DNA from: Clostridia bacterium
GTDB taxonomy: Bacteria; Bacillota; Clostridia; Christensenellales; Aristaeellaceae
DNA length: 64,000 nucleotides
Direction: 5' to 3'
Assembly (NCBI GenBank): GCA_017410455.1
Contig: JAFQQT010000004.1
Location: 124,001-188,000, forward strand
Of the stretch, positions 16,380 through 28,351 are shown one piece after another; position 1 is the stretch's first letter; the number at the start of each line of letters is the position of its first letter. A program made the position numbers and the translations under genes. The notes beneath the pieces were generated by a model. The model was not told where the DNA came from and did not search any database. It saw nothing but the letters and a program-made list of their open reading frames with translations.

Positions 16380-17096
16380 ATGAAAGACATCATGATTTTC
16401 CGGCGCGTGGAGAAGAAGTACCGGCTGACGCCTGCAGAGAAGGACGCGCTGCTCGGGCTCATCGCGCACCACCTCACCCCGGACGCCCACGGGCGATCCA
16501 CCATCAGCAGCCTGTACCTGGATACGCCGGATCACCTCATCATCCGCAACTCTATCATTGCGCGCACCTACAAGGAGAAGCTGCGCCTGCGAAGCTACGG
16601 TATACCAACGCCGGACACCTCCGTCTTTCTTGAGATCAAGAAGAAATACAAGGGTGTGGTGTACAAGCGGCGCGAGGTCATGACCCTGCATGAGGCCATG
16701 GACTACATCTCCGGCGGCGCGCCCCCCATGGACAGCCAGATCATGCGCGAGATCAGCTACGCGATGCGCTTCTACCACCAGCCGCAGCCGGCCATGCTCA
16801 TCGCTTACGACCGGGAGGCCTACTTCGATCAGGAGCTGCCCAGCCTGCGCATCACCTTCGACATGAACGTCCGCTACCGCCAGGGGGATCTCCATCTGGA
16901 TCACGGGCATGACGGAACACTTCTGCTGCCCCCGGACGCCATCATCATGGAGATCAAGACCGATGGCGCCATGCCCGTCTGGCTGGCCAGAGCCCTCAGC
17001 GACCTGTCCATCCACCCCACCTCCTTCTCCAAATACGGCACGGCTTACAGCGTCTGTGCCGGGTTGATCCCGCCGCTCTACCCCCCCGACGCCTGA
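16380..17096 (+). CDS. VTC-domain polyphosphate polymerase-like protein
   Basis: 238-residue protein of the VTC superfamily, the triphosphate-tunnel fold that in yeast Vtc4 makes polyphosphate. Basic and acidic tunnel residues are visible: RRVEKKYRLT near the start, YLDTPD, KLRLRSYG, FLEIKKKYKG with VYKRR, and the late acidic MEIKTDG. No signal peptide is present, so it acts in the cytoplasm. ATG 16380 follows AAGGAG. It heads an operon with DUF4956, a carbohydrate-binding lipoprotein and a phosphodiester glycosidase, a setting that suggests handling of phosphate-linked surface polymer rather than bulk polyphosphate storage; that role is inferred. Confidence 0.87.
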   Translation: MKDIMIFRRVEKKYRLTPAEKDALLGLIAHHLTPDAHGRSTISSLYLDTPDHLIIRNSIIARTYKEKLRLRSYGIPTPDTSVFLEIKKKYKGVVYKRREVMTLHEAMDYISGGAPPMDSQIMREISYAMRFYHQPQPAMLIAYDREAYFDQELPSLRITFDMNVRYRQGDLHLDHGHDGTLLLPPDAIIMEIKTDGAMPVWLARALSDLSIHPTSFSKYGTAYSVCAGLIPPLYPPDA

Positions 17097-17118
17097 AGAC
17101 AGAAAGGAGCTATCCCCC

Positions 17119-17793
17119 ATGTACATCTTTGATTCCATCACAGACATCACCGCCGATTACGTCCAGCTCGACCTCTACCTCCTCTGCCTTGCCGGCGCGC
17201 TGGCATGCGGCTTCATTGCCGCGCTGGGCGCATGCGTCCGCTCACGGCCGACCAAGAGCTTCATCGTTTCGCTGATCCTGCTGCCCATGATCGTCACCAC
17301 AGTGATCATGATGGTCAACGGCAGCGTGGGTACGGGCGTGGCCGTGATGGGTGCGTTCTCGCTCATCCGCTTCCGCTCCGTGCCGGGCAAGGCGCGGGAT
17401 ATCGTGGCCATCTTCCTGTCCATGACGGCGGGTTTGGCCTGTGCCAGCGGCTTTGTGGCCATCGCGCTGCTGTTCACCCTCATTGTGGCGGGTGTGCTGG
17501 CGCTGCTCTCCCTGATCCCCTTCGGCAGCGAGCACAGCATGGACCTGCACATCACCGTGCCTGAAGCCCTGCGCTTCGCCGGCGCCTTCGACGACCTTTT
17601 CAAGCAGTATCTCACCTCCTGCCGCCTCGTGCGCGCCCGCACCACCAACATGGGCAGCCTCTACAAGCTGCAGTACCGCGTGCGCCTGAAGAAGGCTGAG
17701 CAGATGCAGGAATTCATCGACGAACTCCGCTGCCGCAACGGCAATCTCGAGATCAGCCTGTGCGACCTGCTGGACAGCCAGGAGGAACTGTAA
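17119..17793 (+). CDS. DUF4956 membrane protein
   Basis: 224-residue membrane protein of family DUF4956. Four hydrophobic segments occupy about residues 17-150 (around LYLLCLAGALACGFIAAL, FIVSLILLPMIVTTVIMM, the conserved GAFSLIRFRSVPG turn and LLFTLIVAGVLALLSLI). A soluble C-terminal ferredoxin-like domain follows. DUF4956 genes commonly accompany VTC polymerase genes, as here 22 bases apart. Biochemical function is unknown; a partner or channel for the VTC product is plausible. Confidence 0.87.
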   Translation: MYIFDSITDITADYVQLDLYLLCLAGALACGFIAALGACVRSRPTKSFIVSLILLPMIVTTVIMMVNGSVGTGVAVMGAFSLIRFRSVPGKARDIVAIFLSMTAGLACASGFVAIALLFTLIVAGVLALLSLIPFGSEHSMDLHITVPEALRFAGAFDDLFKQYLTSCRLVRARTTNMGSLYKLQYRVRLKKAEQMQEFIDELRCRNGNLEISLCDLLDSQEEL

Positions 17794-17798
17794 TCAAA

Positions 17799-19580
17799 AT
17801 GAAGAAGCGCATTGCCTTGCTGCTGATGCTGCTCCTGCTCACGGGCTGCACCGCGCCCCACGACGCGTCCGCCGACCCGGCAGTCACGGCATCCACAGCA
17901 CTCATTGATACAAAAGAGATGGACTTCACCTTCACCGACCGCGAACTGGCCGGTACCTGGGAGGTTCAGAAGGCAATCACCATCACCGGCAACGGCAGCT
18001 CCTTCAAAGCCAGCGGCAAGGGCATTAAGTTCTCCGACGGCCAGGCGCTGATCACGTCCGATGGCGTGTATCACATCACCGGCACGTTCACCGACCTGCC
18101 CATCGTCGTTCGCGCGGATGATGACGACAAGGTTCAGCTGGTGCTGGACAACGTGGAAATCACCTGTGCGGACGGCCCGGCCATCCTCATCGAAAGCGCC
18201 GACAAGGTCTTCATCACCCTCCCCGAGGGCACGCGGAGCACCCTTGCGGATGGCCCGGCCTACGCCCTGACGGAATCCGGCAGCCCCGACGGCGCCATCT
18301 TTTCCCGCGCGGATCTGTGCCTGAACGGCAGCGGCGCCCTGAGCATCGTCGGCCAGTACAAGCACGGCATCGTCAGCAAGGACGATCTGATCGTCGCAGG
18401 CTGCACGCTGGAGATCACCGCAGCCTCCACCGGCCTTGATGGCAAGGACTGCGTGATGATCACCGGCGCTGACGTCTCCATTGACGCCGGCAGCAACGGC
18501 ATGCGCTCCGATAACAAAGAGGACGAAAGCCGCGGCTTCATCTACCTGACGGAGTGTGCGCTGACCGTCGTTGCTGGCAGCGACGGCATACAGGCCGCAA
18601 CCGTCATCCTCGCGCAGAACATCCGCCTCAACCTGACGGCCGGCGGCGGCAGCAGCCAATCCATGCGCAATGCCGATGGCTCCTGGAAGGGCCTGAAAGC
18701 CGGCGGCGATATGCTGCTGGACGGCGGCGAGTACACCATCTCCTCAAAGGATGACTGCATCCACTCCAACAGCAGCATCGTCATCACATCCGGTACCTTC
18801 GCCCTTTCCAGCGGCGATGACGGCGTTCATGCCGACACCAACCTGACGGTGGCTGGCGGCGACATCGTCATCAGCAAGAGCTACGAAGGCATGGAAGCCA
18901 GCAAGCTGACCATCTCGGGCGGCCGCATCGACATCACCGCCTCCGACGACGGCCTGAACGCCGCCGGCGGCGCGGACGGCTCCGCCATGGGCAACCGCTT
19001 TGGCAGGGGCATGTTCTCCAACGGCGTGGGCGAGATCATCATCAGCGGCGGCCACACCGTCATCACCTCCAAGGGCGACGGCATCGACTCCAACAACAGC
19101 ATCGCCATCTCCGGCGGTGTGACCCTCGTTTCCGGCCCGTACAGCAGCATGAACGCGGCCTTCGATTACGATGGCTCTGCAACCGTCACGGGCGGAATCC
19201 TGATTGCCACCGGCGCCGCCGGCATGGCCCAGAGCTTCACCGAGGCCACCAATCAGGGCGCGATTCTCGTTTCCTTCAGGAACCGCCTTGACTGCTCCCT
19301 CGCGCTGCTGGATGAGGACGGCCGCGTTGTTGTCTCCTTCACGCCGGCAAACATTTACCAGTCCGCCGTGTTCACCGCGCCTGCCATTCAACTGGGGCGC
19401 TCCTACACCATCCAGCTCAACGGCGTAGCCGAGGGCGCTGACGCAGACGGTTTCGCTCTGGACACGACCATCAGCGGCGGCAGCAGCGCCGGTACCATCA
19501 CCATGACCGACATGCTCTATGGCGGCAGCGGCGGCATGTTCGGCCATCCCGGCGGCGGCGGCGGATGGCGCGGCTGGTAA
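17799..19580 (+). CDS. Carbohydrate-binding (DUF4353) lipoprotein
   Basis: 593-residue exported lipoprotein. The lipobox LLTGC ends the leader, predicting an N-terminal acylated cysteine near residue 17. The mature part has a short N-terminal domain, then a long right-handed beta-helix-like array (about 100-470) with recurrent SKDDCIHSN, SGDDGVHAD, SDDGLNA and KGDGIDSN turns, typical of DUF4353 carbohydrate-binding proteins. A glycine-rich tail ends the protein. Start 17799 follows CAGGAGGA. In many Clostridia the VTC/DUF4956 pair sits with CotH or this family. It probably binds a cell-surface glycan. Confidence 0.86.
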   Translation: MKKRIALLLMLLLLTGCTAPHDASADPAVTASTALIDTKEMDFTFTDRELAGTWEVQKAITITGNGSSFKASGKGIKFSDGQALITSDGVYHITGTFTDLPIVVRADDDDKVQLVLDNVEITCADGPAILIESADKVFITLPEGTRSTLADGPAYALTESGSPDGAIFSRADLCLNGSGALSIVGQYKHGIVSKDDLIVAGCTLEITAASTGLDGKDCVMITGADVSIDAGSNGMRSDNKEDESRGFIYLTECALTVVAGSDGIQAATVILAQNIRLNLTAGGGSSQSMRNADGSWKGLKAGGDMLLDGGEYTISSKDDCIHSNSSIVITSGTFALSSGDDGVHADTNLTVAGGDIVISKSYEGMEASKLTISGGRIDITASDDGLNAAGGADGSAMGNRFGRGMFSNGVGEIIISGGHTVITSKGDGIDSNNSIAISGGVTLVSGPYSSMNAAFDYDGSATVTGGILIATGAAGMAQSFTEATNQGAILVSFRNRLDCSLALLDEDGRVVVSFTPANIYQSAVFTAPAIQLGRSYTIQLNGVAEGADADGFALDTTISGGSSAGTITMTDMLYGGSGGMFGHPGGGGGWRGW

Positions 19581-19590
19581 GGAGGCAGAC

Positions 19591-20481
19591 ATGAAGCAAA
19601 GCCGTTTCCTCATTTTGTACGGGCTGGTGCTGGTGCTCTTCACGCTGTATGTGGCGCTGGATACCTTTGTCATCACCCGCGTGTATACCGTCTCCGATGC
19701 CACGCCGCAGGCTGCAACATCGGCCGTACTGCCCACGACCGCACCTGCCATCGTCACAGCGACCAGCTATTCTGATGCAAACATCACCATCACCCTCACC
19801 GAATACCGCGAGCATGACACCACCATCTACGTCGCCGACGTGACGCTGACCTCCCCCGAGCTGCTGAAAACCGCCCTGGCCGAGGACTCCTTCGGGCGCA
19901 ACATCAGCCAGAAAACCAGCGAAATGGCCGAGGCCAACGGCGCGATCCTCGCCATCAACGGCGATTACTACGGCTCCCGCGAGCGCGGCTATGTCGTGCG
20001 TAACGGCGCACTCTACCGCAGCAGCGCCAGCTCGGACACGGAGGCGCTGGCCATCATGGCTGACGGCAGCTTCCGTGTCGTCCAGGAGGGTGTGGTTGCG
20101 GCCGAGGCGCTTGTAGAGGATGGCGCGATGCACGTTTTCTCCTTTGGCCCGGCGCTGCTGGTGGATGGCGAAATCGCCGTCACCACCCGGGACGAGGTCG
20201 GGAAAGCCATGGAGGATAATCCGCGCACGGCCATTGGCGTTTACGAACCCGGGCATTATGTGCTCCTGGTTGCTGACGGCCGCACGCGACAGAGCGACGG
20301 CCTCACCCTCTACGACCTGGCGGAGTTCATGCAGGGGCTGGGCGTCACCACGGCTTACAACCTCGATGGCGGCGGCTCATCCTCCATGGTGTTCATGGGC
20401 GAGATCATCAACAACCCCACCACCAATGGCCGCAAGATCACCGAAAGGAGCGTGAGTGACATTGTCTACATCGGCTACTGA
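19591..20481 (+). CDS. Phosphodiester glycosidase (NAGPA domain), membrane-anchored
   Basis: 296-residue protein with an N-terminal signal anchor (about 7-30) and an extracellular phosphodiester glycosidase domain of the NAGPA type (about 85-296). Conserved motifs are AINGDYYG, RTAIGV, and NLDGGGSSSMV, followed by the C-terminal RSVSDIVYIGY. Family members hydrolyse N-acetylglucosamine-1-phosphate diesters or similar sugar-phosphate links. ATG 19591 follows AAGGAGG by 6 bases, 10 bases after the lipoprotein gene. Its presence beside VTC and a glycan-binding lipoprotein supports a phosphoglycan-related operon. Confidence 0.88.
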   Translation: MKQSRFLILYGLVLVLFTLYVALDTFVITRVYTVSDATPQAATSAVLPTTAPAIVTATSYSDANITITLTEYREHDTTIYVADVTLTSPELLKTALAEDSFGRNISQKTSEMAEANGAILAINGDYYGSRERGYVVRNGALYRSSASSDTEALAIMADGSFRVVQEGVVAAEALVEDGAMHVFSFGPALLVDGEIAVTTRDEVGKAMEDNPRTAIGVYEPGHYVLLVADGRTRQSDGLTLYDLAEFMQGLGVTTAYNLDGGGSSSMVFMGEIINNPTTNGRKITERSVSDIVYIGY

Positions 20482-20851
20482 CCGCTCCGCTCTGCCTACA
20501 GCTTTTATCGGGCTGGCAGCGACGCTGTTCTGCGCTGTCTTCGGCGGTGTGTATGAAATCTTCAGCCACGGCGTGTGGTCCGGCTTCATGGTCTACGCGT
20601 TCCTCTTCCCGCTGGTGCTGGAGGCGATTCCCTTCTGCTGGCTCGCCCTGCGGGGTAAAGCGCTGCCCCACCCATGGGCGCTGAATCTGCACCACGCTGG
20701 CACGGCGACGCTCACCGTCGGCAGCATTTTCGAAGGCGTGCTGGCCATCTACGGCACAACCAACAGCCTGACCCTCGTCTACTGGATCGCAGGCGCAGCC
20801 CTGCTGGCAGGCGGATTGGTCGCGCTGCTTCTGACCCGGAAATCCGCCTGA
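20456..20851 (+). CDS. Small polytopic membrane protein, unknown
   Basis: 131-residue protein with four predicted transmembrane segments (about 16-34, 41-62, 79-98 and 105-126) and a polar TRKSA tail. I do not recognise a family. The start is probably GTG 20456, 6 bases after GAAAGGAG, and overlaps the glycosidase gene by 26 bases, so it belongs to the same operon and is likely translationally coupled. It is the last gene before the strong terminator at 20868. A role in membrane assembly of the glycan system is only a guess. Confidence 0.7.
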   Translation: MTLSTSATDRSALPTAFIGLAATLFCAVFGGVYEIFSHGVWSGFMVYAFLFPLVLEAIPFCWLALRGKALPHPWALNLHHAGTATLTVGSIFEGVLAIYGTTNSLTLVYWIAGAALLAGGLVALLLTRKSA

Positions 20852-20867
20852 AATACACCTCAATTCA

Positions 20868-20905
20868 AACACCCCGGAAGGCACGACGCTTTCCGGGGTG
20901 TTTTT
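20868..20905 (+). terminator. Strong intrinsic terminator after VTC operon
   Basis: Long stem AACACCCCGGAA(GGC) / (GCT)TTCCGGGGTGTT followed by TTTTT, between convergent transcripts; it may also stop the SDR transcript from the other strand. Confidence 0.88.
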
Positions 20906-20958
20906 CGGGACTCTGCAATTGTGGTATATTTCGGGATTATTTTACTGCACGTTGGTGG

Positions 20959-21987
20959 TCACTCAGCGGCGTTACGGACAGCATCCTTCGCGGCTTCCAG
21001 CGCGGCGATCACCCGATCGCACCACTGGTCGAACTCGGGATCCTCCACCTGCAGCTCAGGGGTATTGAGCATGTTCCGCACCGTCCAGCGCAGACCCTGG
21101 TCGGCCCTGACCGTGCACTGGAAGCCGGGCACGGCGCGCTTCACCTTGGCATTATCGAACACGACGGTGTTGGCCTTGTCGCCCGTCAGGCCGCCGCAGA
21201 AGTCGTACTTCCCTGCCGCATGCAGGAATTCGCTGGTGACATAGTAGGGCTTGTAGGCCACGCCCAGCTCGTCGGCGATGATCTGGTAAATCTGGTTCCA
21301 GGTGACGGACTCGTCGCTGGTGATGTGGTAGCTTTCGCCGATGGCGTGGACATTGCCCATCAGGCCGATGAAGGCCTTGGCAAAGTCGCTGTTGTGAGTC
21401 ACAGTCCACAGGGTCGTGCCGTCGCCGTGCACGAGGACGGGCTTGCCCTCCATCATGCGCTTGAGCACCTGCCAGGAGCCCTTGTCGCCATGAGCGCCCA
21501 CGGGGACATTGCGCTCGTCATAGGTGTGGCTGGGGCGGATGATGGTGACCGGGAAGCCATTCTCGCGGTACTCGCGCATCAGCAGCTCCTCGCAGGCAAT
21601 CTTGTTGCGGGAGTACTCCCAGTAGGGATTGTGCAGGGGCGTCGATTCCGTGATGACATAGGTGCCCACGGGCTTCTGGTACGCCGATGCGGAGGAGATG
21701 TACATGAACTGCTTCGTCCTACCCTTGAAGAGGCGCACGTCCCGCCCCAGCTGCGCAGGCACGAAACCAATGAAATCGCACACGCAGTCGAAGGTGTAGC
21801 CCTCGAGAGCCTTTGCGGCCTCGGCCTCATTGTTGATGTCCGCCGTGATGGTCTTCACGCCCGCAGGCAGCTCCGCCGTGCGGGTGCCCCGGTTGAGCAG
21901 GTACAGCTCCCAGTCGGGATTCCCGGCCAGCTGGCGGGTGATGGCCATGGAAATGGTGCCGGTACCGCCGATGAACAGTGCTTTCAT
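20959..21987 (-). CDS. NAD-dependent epimerase/dehydratase (extended SDR)
   Basis: 342-residue extended short-chain dehydrogenase/epimerase. The Rossmann nucleotide-binding loop is FIGGTGTIS near the N-terminus. The region ISSASAYQ corresponds to the conserved serine strand, and the active-site YxxxK is YSRNK. The start at ATG 21987 has GGAGGAAA just upstream. It lies 15 bases after the Fe-dependent alcohol dehydrogenase and is very likely its operon partner. Similar proteins are annotated as NAD-dependent epimerases of unknown sugar or steroid-like substrate; no precise function is claimed. Confidence 0.87.
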   Translation of the reverse strand: MKALFIGGTGTISMAITRQLAGNPDWELYLLNRGTRTAELPAGVKTITADINNEAEAAKALEGYTFDCVCDFIGFVPAQLGRDVRLFKGRTKQFMYISSASAYQKPVGTYVITESTPLHNPYWEYSRNKIACEELLMREYRENGFPVTIIRPSHTYDERNVPVGAHGDKGSWQVLKRMMEGKPVLVHGDGTTLWTVTHNSDFAKAFIGLMGNVHAIGESYHITSDESVTWNQIYQIIADELGVAYKPYYVTSEFLHAAGKYDFCGGLTGDKANTVVFDNAKVKRAVPGFQCTVRADQGLRWTVRNMLNTPELQVEDPEFDQWCDRVIAALEAAKDAVRNAAE

Positions 21988-22002
21988 GTTGCTTTCCTCC
22001 TA

Positions 22003-23184
22003 TTACAGGGTCGCGTGGGCAGCGATGCGGTAGATGGCCGCCGCATCCTCGGAGGACAGGCGGACAAAGCCCCAGCTGCGGCCGTCGCCCAGGCCAAGCT
22101 TCTCCACCAGCACCGGGATGTCCTCTTCCTTTGCGCCCAGCTCTGCGAAATTGATGGGCAGACCCAGCTCATGCAGGAAGCGGCGGAAGCAGCGGATGCC
22201 CTCCTTCGCGGTGGCCTCGGGGTTCTCGAAGTTCATCGCGCAGCCAAACACGCGGGTCGCCATCTGTGCAAAGCGCATGGGGTTGTGGGGCATGACGAAC
22301 TCCATCCACGCGGGCATGATGACCGCCAGACCCGCGCCGTGAGCCACGTCGTACAAGCCGGACAGCTCATGCTCCAGATTGTGGCTGTTCCAGTCCTGGC
22401 TGCGGCCCACGCCGACGATGTTGGTGTGCGCCACCGTGCCGGCCCACATGATGTTGGCGCGGGCCTCGTAGTTGTTGGGATCGGCAATGACGCGGGGGGA
22501 CTCCTTCACCATCGTGCAGAGGACGGCCTCGCACAGACGGTCGGTGATTTCGACCTCCTGGGTGTTGGTGAAGTACCGCTCGAACACGTGGGCCATGATG
22601 TCGCAGGCACCGCAGGCCGTCTGGAAGGCAGGCAGGGTGCAGGTCAATTCGGGGTTCATGATGGAGAAACGGGGCCGCAGGGCATTGCCGCCCGCGCCAC
22701 GCTTGAGGCCGGTCGCCTCCTGGGTCACGACGGTGTCGCCGCTGCCCTCGCTGCCAGCCGCTGCGATGGTCAGCACCGTGCCGATGGGCAGAGCCTTTTC
22801 CACCGCCGCCTTGCCGCAGTAGAAATCCCAGAAGTCGCCCTCATACACCACGCCCGCCGCAATGGCCTTGGCGCTGTCGATGACGGAACCGCCGCCCACG
22901 CAGAGAATGAAGTCAACATTTTCCTTCCGGCACAGCTCGATCCCCTCGTACACCAGGGTATCGCGGGGATTGGGCTTCACGCCGCCCAGAGTCACATAGG
23001 GCACGTCCGCCGCCTCCAGCGAGGCCGTCACCCGCTCCAGCAGGCCGCTGCGAATCGCGCTGCCGCCACCAAAGTGCACCATGGCCTTCGTGCCGCCCCA
23101 CTTCTTCACCAGCTGGCCCGCCTCATTCTCGCGGCCCTTGCCGAAAACAAACTCCGTCGGGCTGTAAAAGTTGAAATTATCCAT
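22003..23184 (-). CDS. Iron-containing alcohol dehydrogenase (butanol dehydrogenase type)
   Basis: 393-residue Fe-dependent alcohol dehydrogenase (type III) that interconverts aldehydes and alcohols with NAD(P)H, part of fermentative redox balance. The N-terminal NFNFYSPTEFVFGKG, the GGGSVIDSAKAIA nucleotide motif and the later metal-binding histidines (NLEHELSGLYDVAHGAGLA and HNPMRFAQ) are seen. ATG 23184 is preferred to ATG 23190, because the AAAGGAG site lies 8 bases before the former. The TTGCCA-17-TATAAT promoter lies upstream and a 15-base palindrome lies between. Substrate is likely butanal or a similar aldehyde. Confidence 0.92.
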   Translation of the reverse strand: MDNFNFYSPTEFVFGKGRENEAGQLVKKWGGTKAMVHFGGGSAIRSGLLERVTASLEAADVPYVTLGGVKPNPRDTLVYEGIELCRKENVDFILCVGGGSVIDSAKAIAAGVVYEGDFWDFYCGKAAVEKALPIGTVLTIAAAGSEGSGDTVVTQEATGLKRGAGGNALRPRFSIMNPELTCTLPAFQTACGACDIMAHVFERYFTNTQEVEITDRLCEAVLCTMVKESPRVIADPNNYEARANIMWAGTVAHTNIVGVGRSQDWNSHNLEHELSGLYDVAHGAGLAVIMPAWMEFVMPHNPMRFAQMATRVFGCAMNFENPEATAKEGIRCFRRFLHELGLPINFAELGAKEEDIPVLVEKLGLGDGRSWGFVRLSSEDAAAIYRIAAHATL

Positions 23185-23199
23185 GCTCATCGCTCCTTT

Positions 23200-23214
23200 A
23201 CGTTCAACGAACGT
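23200..23214 (-). promoter_or_regulatory. Palindrome upstream of Fe-ADH gene (candidate operator)
   Basis: ACGTTC-AAC-GAACGT, a perfect 6-bp inverted repeat with 3-base centre, lies between the promoter -10 box and the start codon. A repressor site is plausible; an RNA hairpin is an alternative. Confidence 0.45.
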
Positions 23215-23227
23215 TGCTGATGCAACC

Positions 23228-23256
23228 ATTATACCGGATAACGCGCGTTGTGGCAA
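23228..23256 (-). promoter_or_regulatory. Promoter of Fe-ADH/SDR operon
   Basis: Minus strand TTGCCA (23256-23251), a 17-base spacer and TATAAT (23233-23228), 44 bases before the start codon. Confidence 0.83.
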
Positions 23257-23260
23257 GCAC

Positions 23261-23292
23261 AAAAAATCCCCTGCCGCAGAGTGCAGCAGGGG
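23261..23292 (-). terminator. Terminator of the atp operon
   Basis: Minus strand hairpin CCCCTGC / GCAGGGG followed by ATTTTTT, 6 bases after the atpC stop. Confidence 0.88.
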
Positions 23293-23298
23293 CAGTGA

Positions 23299-24974
<1,676 letters not shown>

Positions 24975-24986
24975 TTACAGATTGGG

Positions 24987-25790
24987 TCAGGAACCTGCGC
25001 CAGCCACGATCTCGGTGATCTCCTGCGTGATGGCGCCCTGACGGGCCCGGTTGTACTGCAGCTGCAGATCGTCGATCATCGCGCGGGCGTTCTTGCCTGC
25101 GGAGTCCATGGCCATGCGGCGTGCGGCGACTTCGCTGGCGAAGCTCTCGCGGATGAGCGCCATCAGCAGGCCTGCGATGTAGTCCGGCACGGTCGCGTTG
25201 AGGATGGTTTCCTCGTCCGGCTCAAAGAGCACGCCCAGGGTACCCGCGTTCTCCGCGCGAGTCAGGGGTAGCACCCAGCGAACCTCCGCCACCTGGGACA
25301 GCATGCTCACATAGCGCGTGTACACGATGCCCAACCGGTCATACTCCCCTGCGGCAAACTCCGTGCAGAGCCTGCGGGCCAGGGCGGTGGCTTCAGCGCC
25401 GGTATAGTACTCCGAAGAGTTGTGGGGCGCGCGGTAGCGGTCGCAGGCGCGCTTGCCAATGGGGTAAACGGCCTCGTGCCCCAGGCTCTCGGTCAGGCGG
25501 AACACGTTGGCGTTGTAGCCGCCCGCCAGACCGCGGTCACCCGCGATGACGATCAGGCGCGTGCGCTTGCCATCCGTTTCGCGCATGAAGGGGCTGCCCG
25601 CGCACTCCGGGCAGGCCGTCAGCACATCCACGACGGAAGCGAAAGCATCGGCATACTGCCGGCCACCCTGCATGCGCTCATTGGACTTGCGCATCTTGGA
25701 GGACGCGACCAGGCCCATGGCGCTGGTGGTATGAAGCGTGGAATCAACGCTGCGGATGCGGTTTTTCAGGGCTTTGGTGTTGGCTCCCAT
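24987..25790 (-). CDS. atpG: ATP synthase gamma subunit
   Basis: 267-residue rotary shaft of F1. The N-terminal long helix (NTKALKNRIRSVDSTLHTTSAMGLVASSKMRK) and C-terminal helix (RRMAMDSAGKNARAMIDDLQLQYNRARQGAITQEITEIVAGA) match the family ends. ATG 25790 is preferred because GGAGG lies 8 bases upstream; a GTG at 25799 would overlap that site. A stretch near residue 80 with CPEC-type cysteines (TACPECAGS) replaces the usual disordered loop. Confidence 0.93.
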   Translation of the reverse strand: MGANTKALKNRIRSVDSTLHTTSAMGLVASSKMRKSNERMQGGRQYADAFASVVDVLTACPECAGSPFMRETDGKRTRLIVIAGDRGLAGGYNANVFRLTESLGHEAVYPIGKRACDRYRAPHNSSEYYTGAEATALARRLCTEFAAGEYDRLGIVYTRYVSMLSQVAEVRWVLPLTRAENAGTLGVLFEPDEETILNATVPDYIAGLLMALIRESFASEVAARRMAMDSAGKNARAMIDDLQLQYNRARQGAITQEITEIVAGAGS

Positions 25791-25795
25791 CCCTG

Positions 25796-27285
<1,490 letters not shown>

Positions 27286-27289
<4 letters not shown>

Positions 27290-27816
27290 GAGTTCATCAC
27301 TTCCTTGATTTGTTGCAGCTTGTGCCTGAGGCTGCCGTCGATCACTTTGCCGTCCACATACACGATCATGCCGCCCAGGATGGACGCGTCCACGTCGCAT
27401 TCCAGCCGGATGCTGCGGCCCAGCTTCCTGGTCAGCTGCTCGGTCAGGGCGGCCTTCTGCGCGGCGGAAAGCGCAACGGCGCTGACCACCCTGGCGGTGG
27501 AGAGCTTCATGGCCGCATCGTGCAGCTCGCTGAAAGCGGCCACACAGTCGTCCAGCTCGCGGATGCAGCCGTTGCCGCACATGACGCACAGCAGGCTCAC
27601 CACAGGCCCGGGGAGCTTATCGCCGAAAGCCTGCTCGATCACGGCAAGGCGCTCGTCCTTGGGGATCGCAGGAGACGCCAGCAGGTCCAGCGCCCCTTCG
27701 TTGTTGTAGAGTTCATGGCGCGCCACCTTGAGCGCATTCAGGGTTTCGCGGACGCTGTCCGTCTCCACAGCCAGGGAGAACAGCGCGTCGGCATAGGCTC
27801 TGCTCGTCTCCGTCAT
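27286..27816 (-). CDS. atpH: ATP synthase delta subunit
   Basis: 176-residue OSCP-like delta subunit joining F1 to the peripheral b stalk. Marks are the N-terminal [12 protein letters not shown] motif, the helical first domain, and the C-terminal strand-helix region [36 protein letters not shown]. It overlaps atpF upstream and atpA downstream by 4 bases each. Length is standard. Confidence 0.93.
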
Positions 27817-28337
27817 TGGGCATCACCGATCCCCTGCAGGAAGGAATCGATCATCGCAGCGTGATCATCAGCGTTCATCTCGCGGCCCAGCAGCTGCTCA
27901 GCCAGCGCGGCAGAAACGTCGGTGATGTCGCGGCGGATGGATTCCTGTGCCTTCTTCTTCTCCATTTCGGCCTCCATTTCGCCCTGGCGGACGATGCTGG
28001 CGGCCTTCTCGCGGGCCTCAGCGACGATCTTCTCGCCGCGGCGGTTCGCGGTGGCGGTTGCCTCATGGATGATACCATCGGCCTCGGCCTGTGCGCCATC
28101 GAGCTTGGCGGCGTAAGCGTCGCGGCTTTCATTGGCAGCCTGCTCAGCGGCGGCTGCGGCGTCGTACTGCGCCTGCAGCTCCGCCTGGCGGGCGGCGATG
28201 ACGTTCTTGACCGGCTTGTACAGGAACTTCTTCAGGCCCCAGTACAGAATGCCGAGGTTTGCAAGGGATGCGAGAATGGTCCAGATATTGACGGAAATGA
28301 TTTCCAGATACTCAGGCGTACCGAAATACGTTTCCAT
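27813..28337 (-). CDS. atpF: ATP synthase b subunit
   Basis: 174-residue peripheral stalk subunit. One N-terminal membrane helix (about 14-34, NIWTILASLANLGILYWGLKKFLY) precedes a long charged, alanine-rich coiled coil (about 45-150) and a C-terminal segment contacting delta (DVSAALAEQLLGREMNADDHAAMIDSFL). A single b gene, so a homodimeric stalk is expected. It starts 14 bases after atpE and overlaps atpH by 4 bases. Confidence 0.93.
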   Translation of the reverse strand: METYFGTPEYLEIISVNIWTILASLANLGILYWGLKKFLYKPVKNVIAARQAELQAQYDAAAAAEQAANESRDAYAAKLDGAQAEADGIIHEATATANRRGEKIVAEAREKAASIVRQGEMEAEMEKKKAQESIRRDITDVSAALAEQLLGREMNADDHAAMIDSFLQGIGDAQ

Positions 28338-28351
28338 TCAGACACCTCTCA

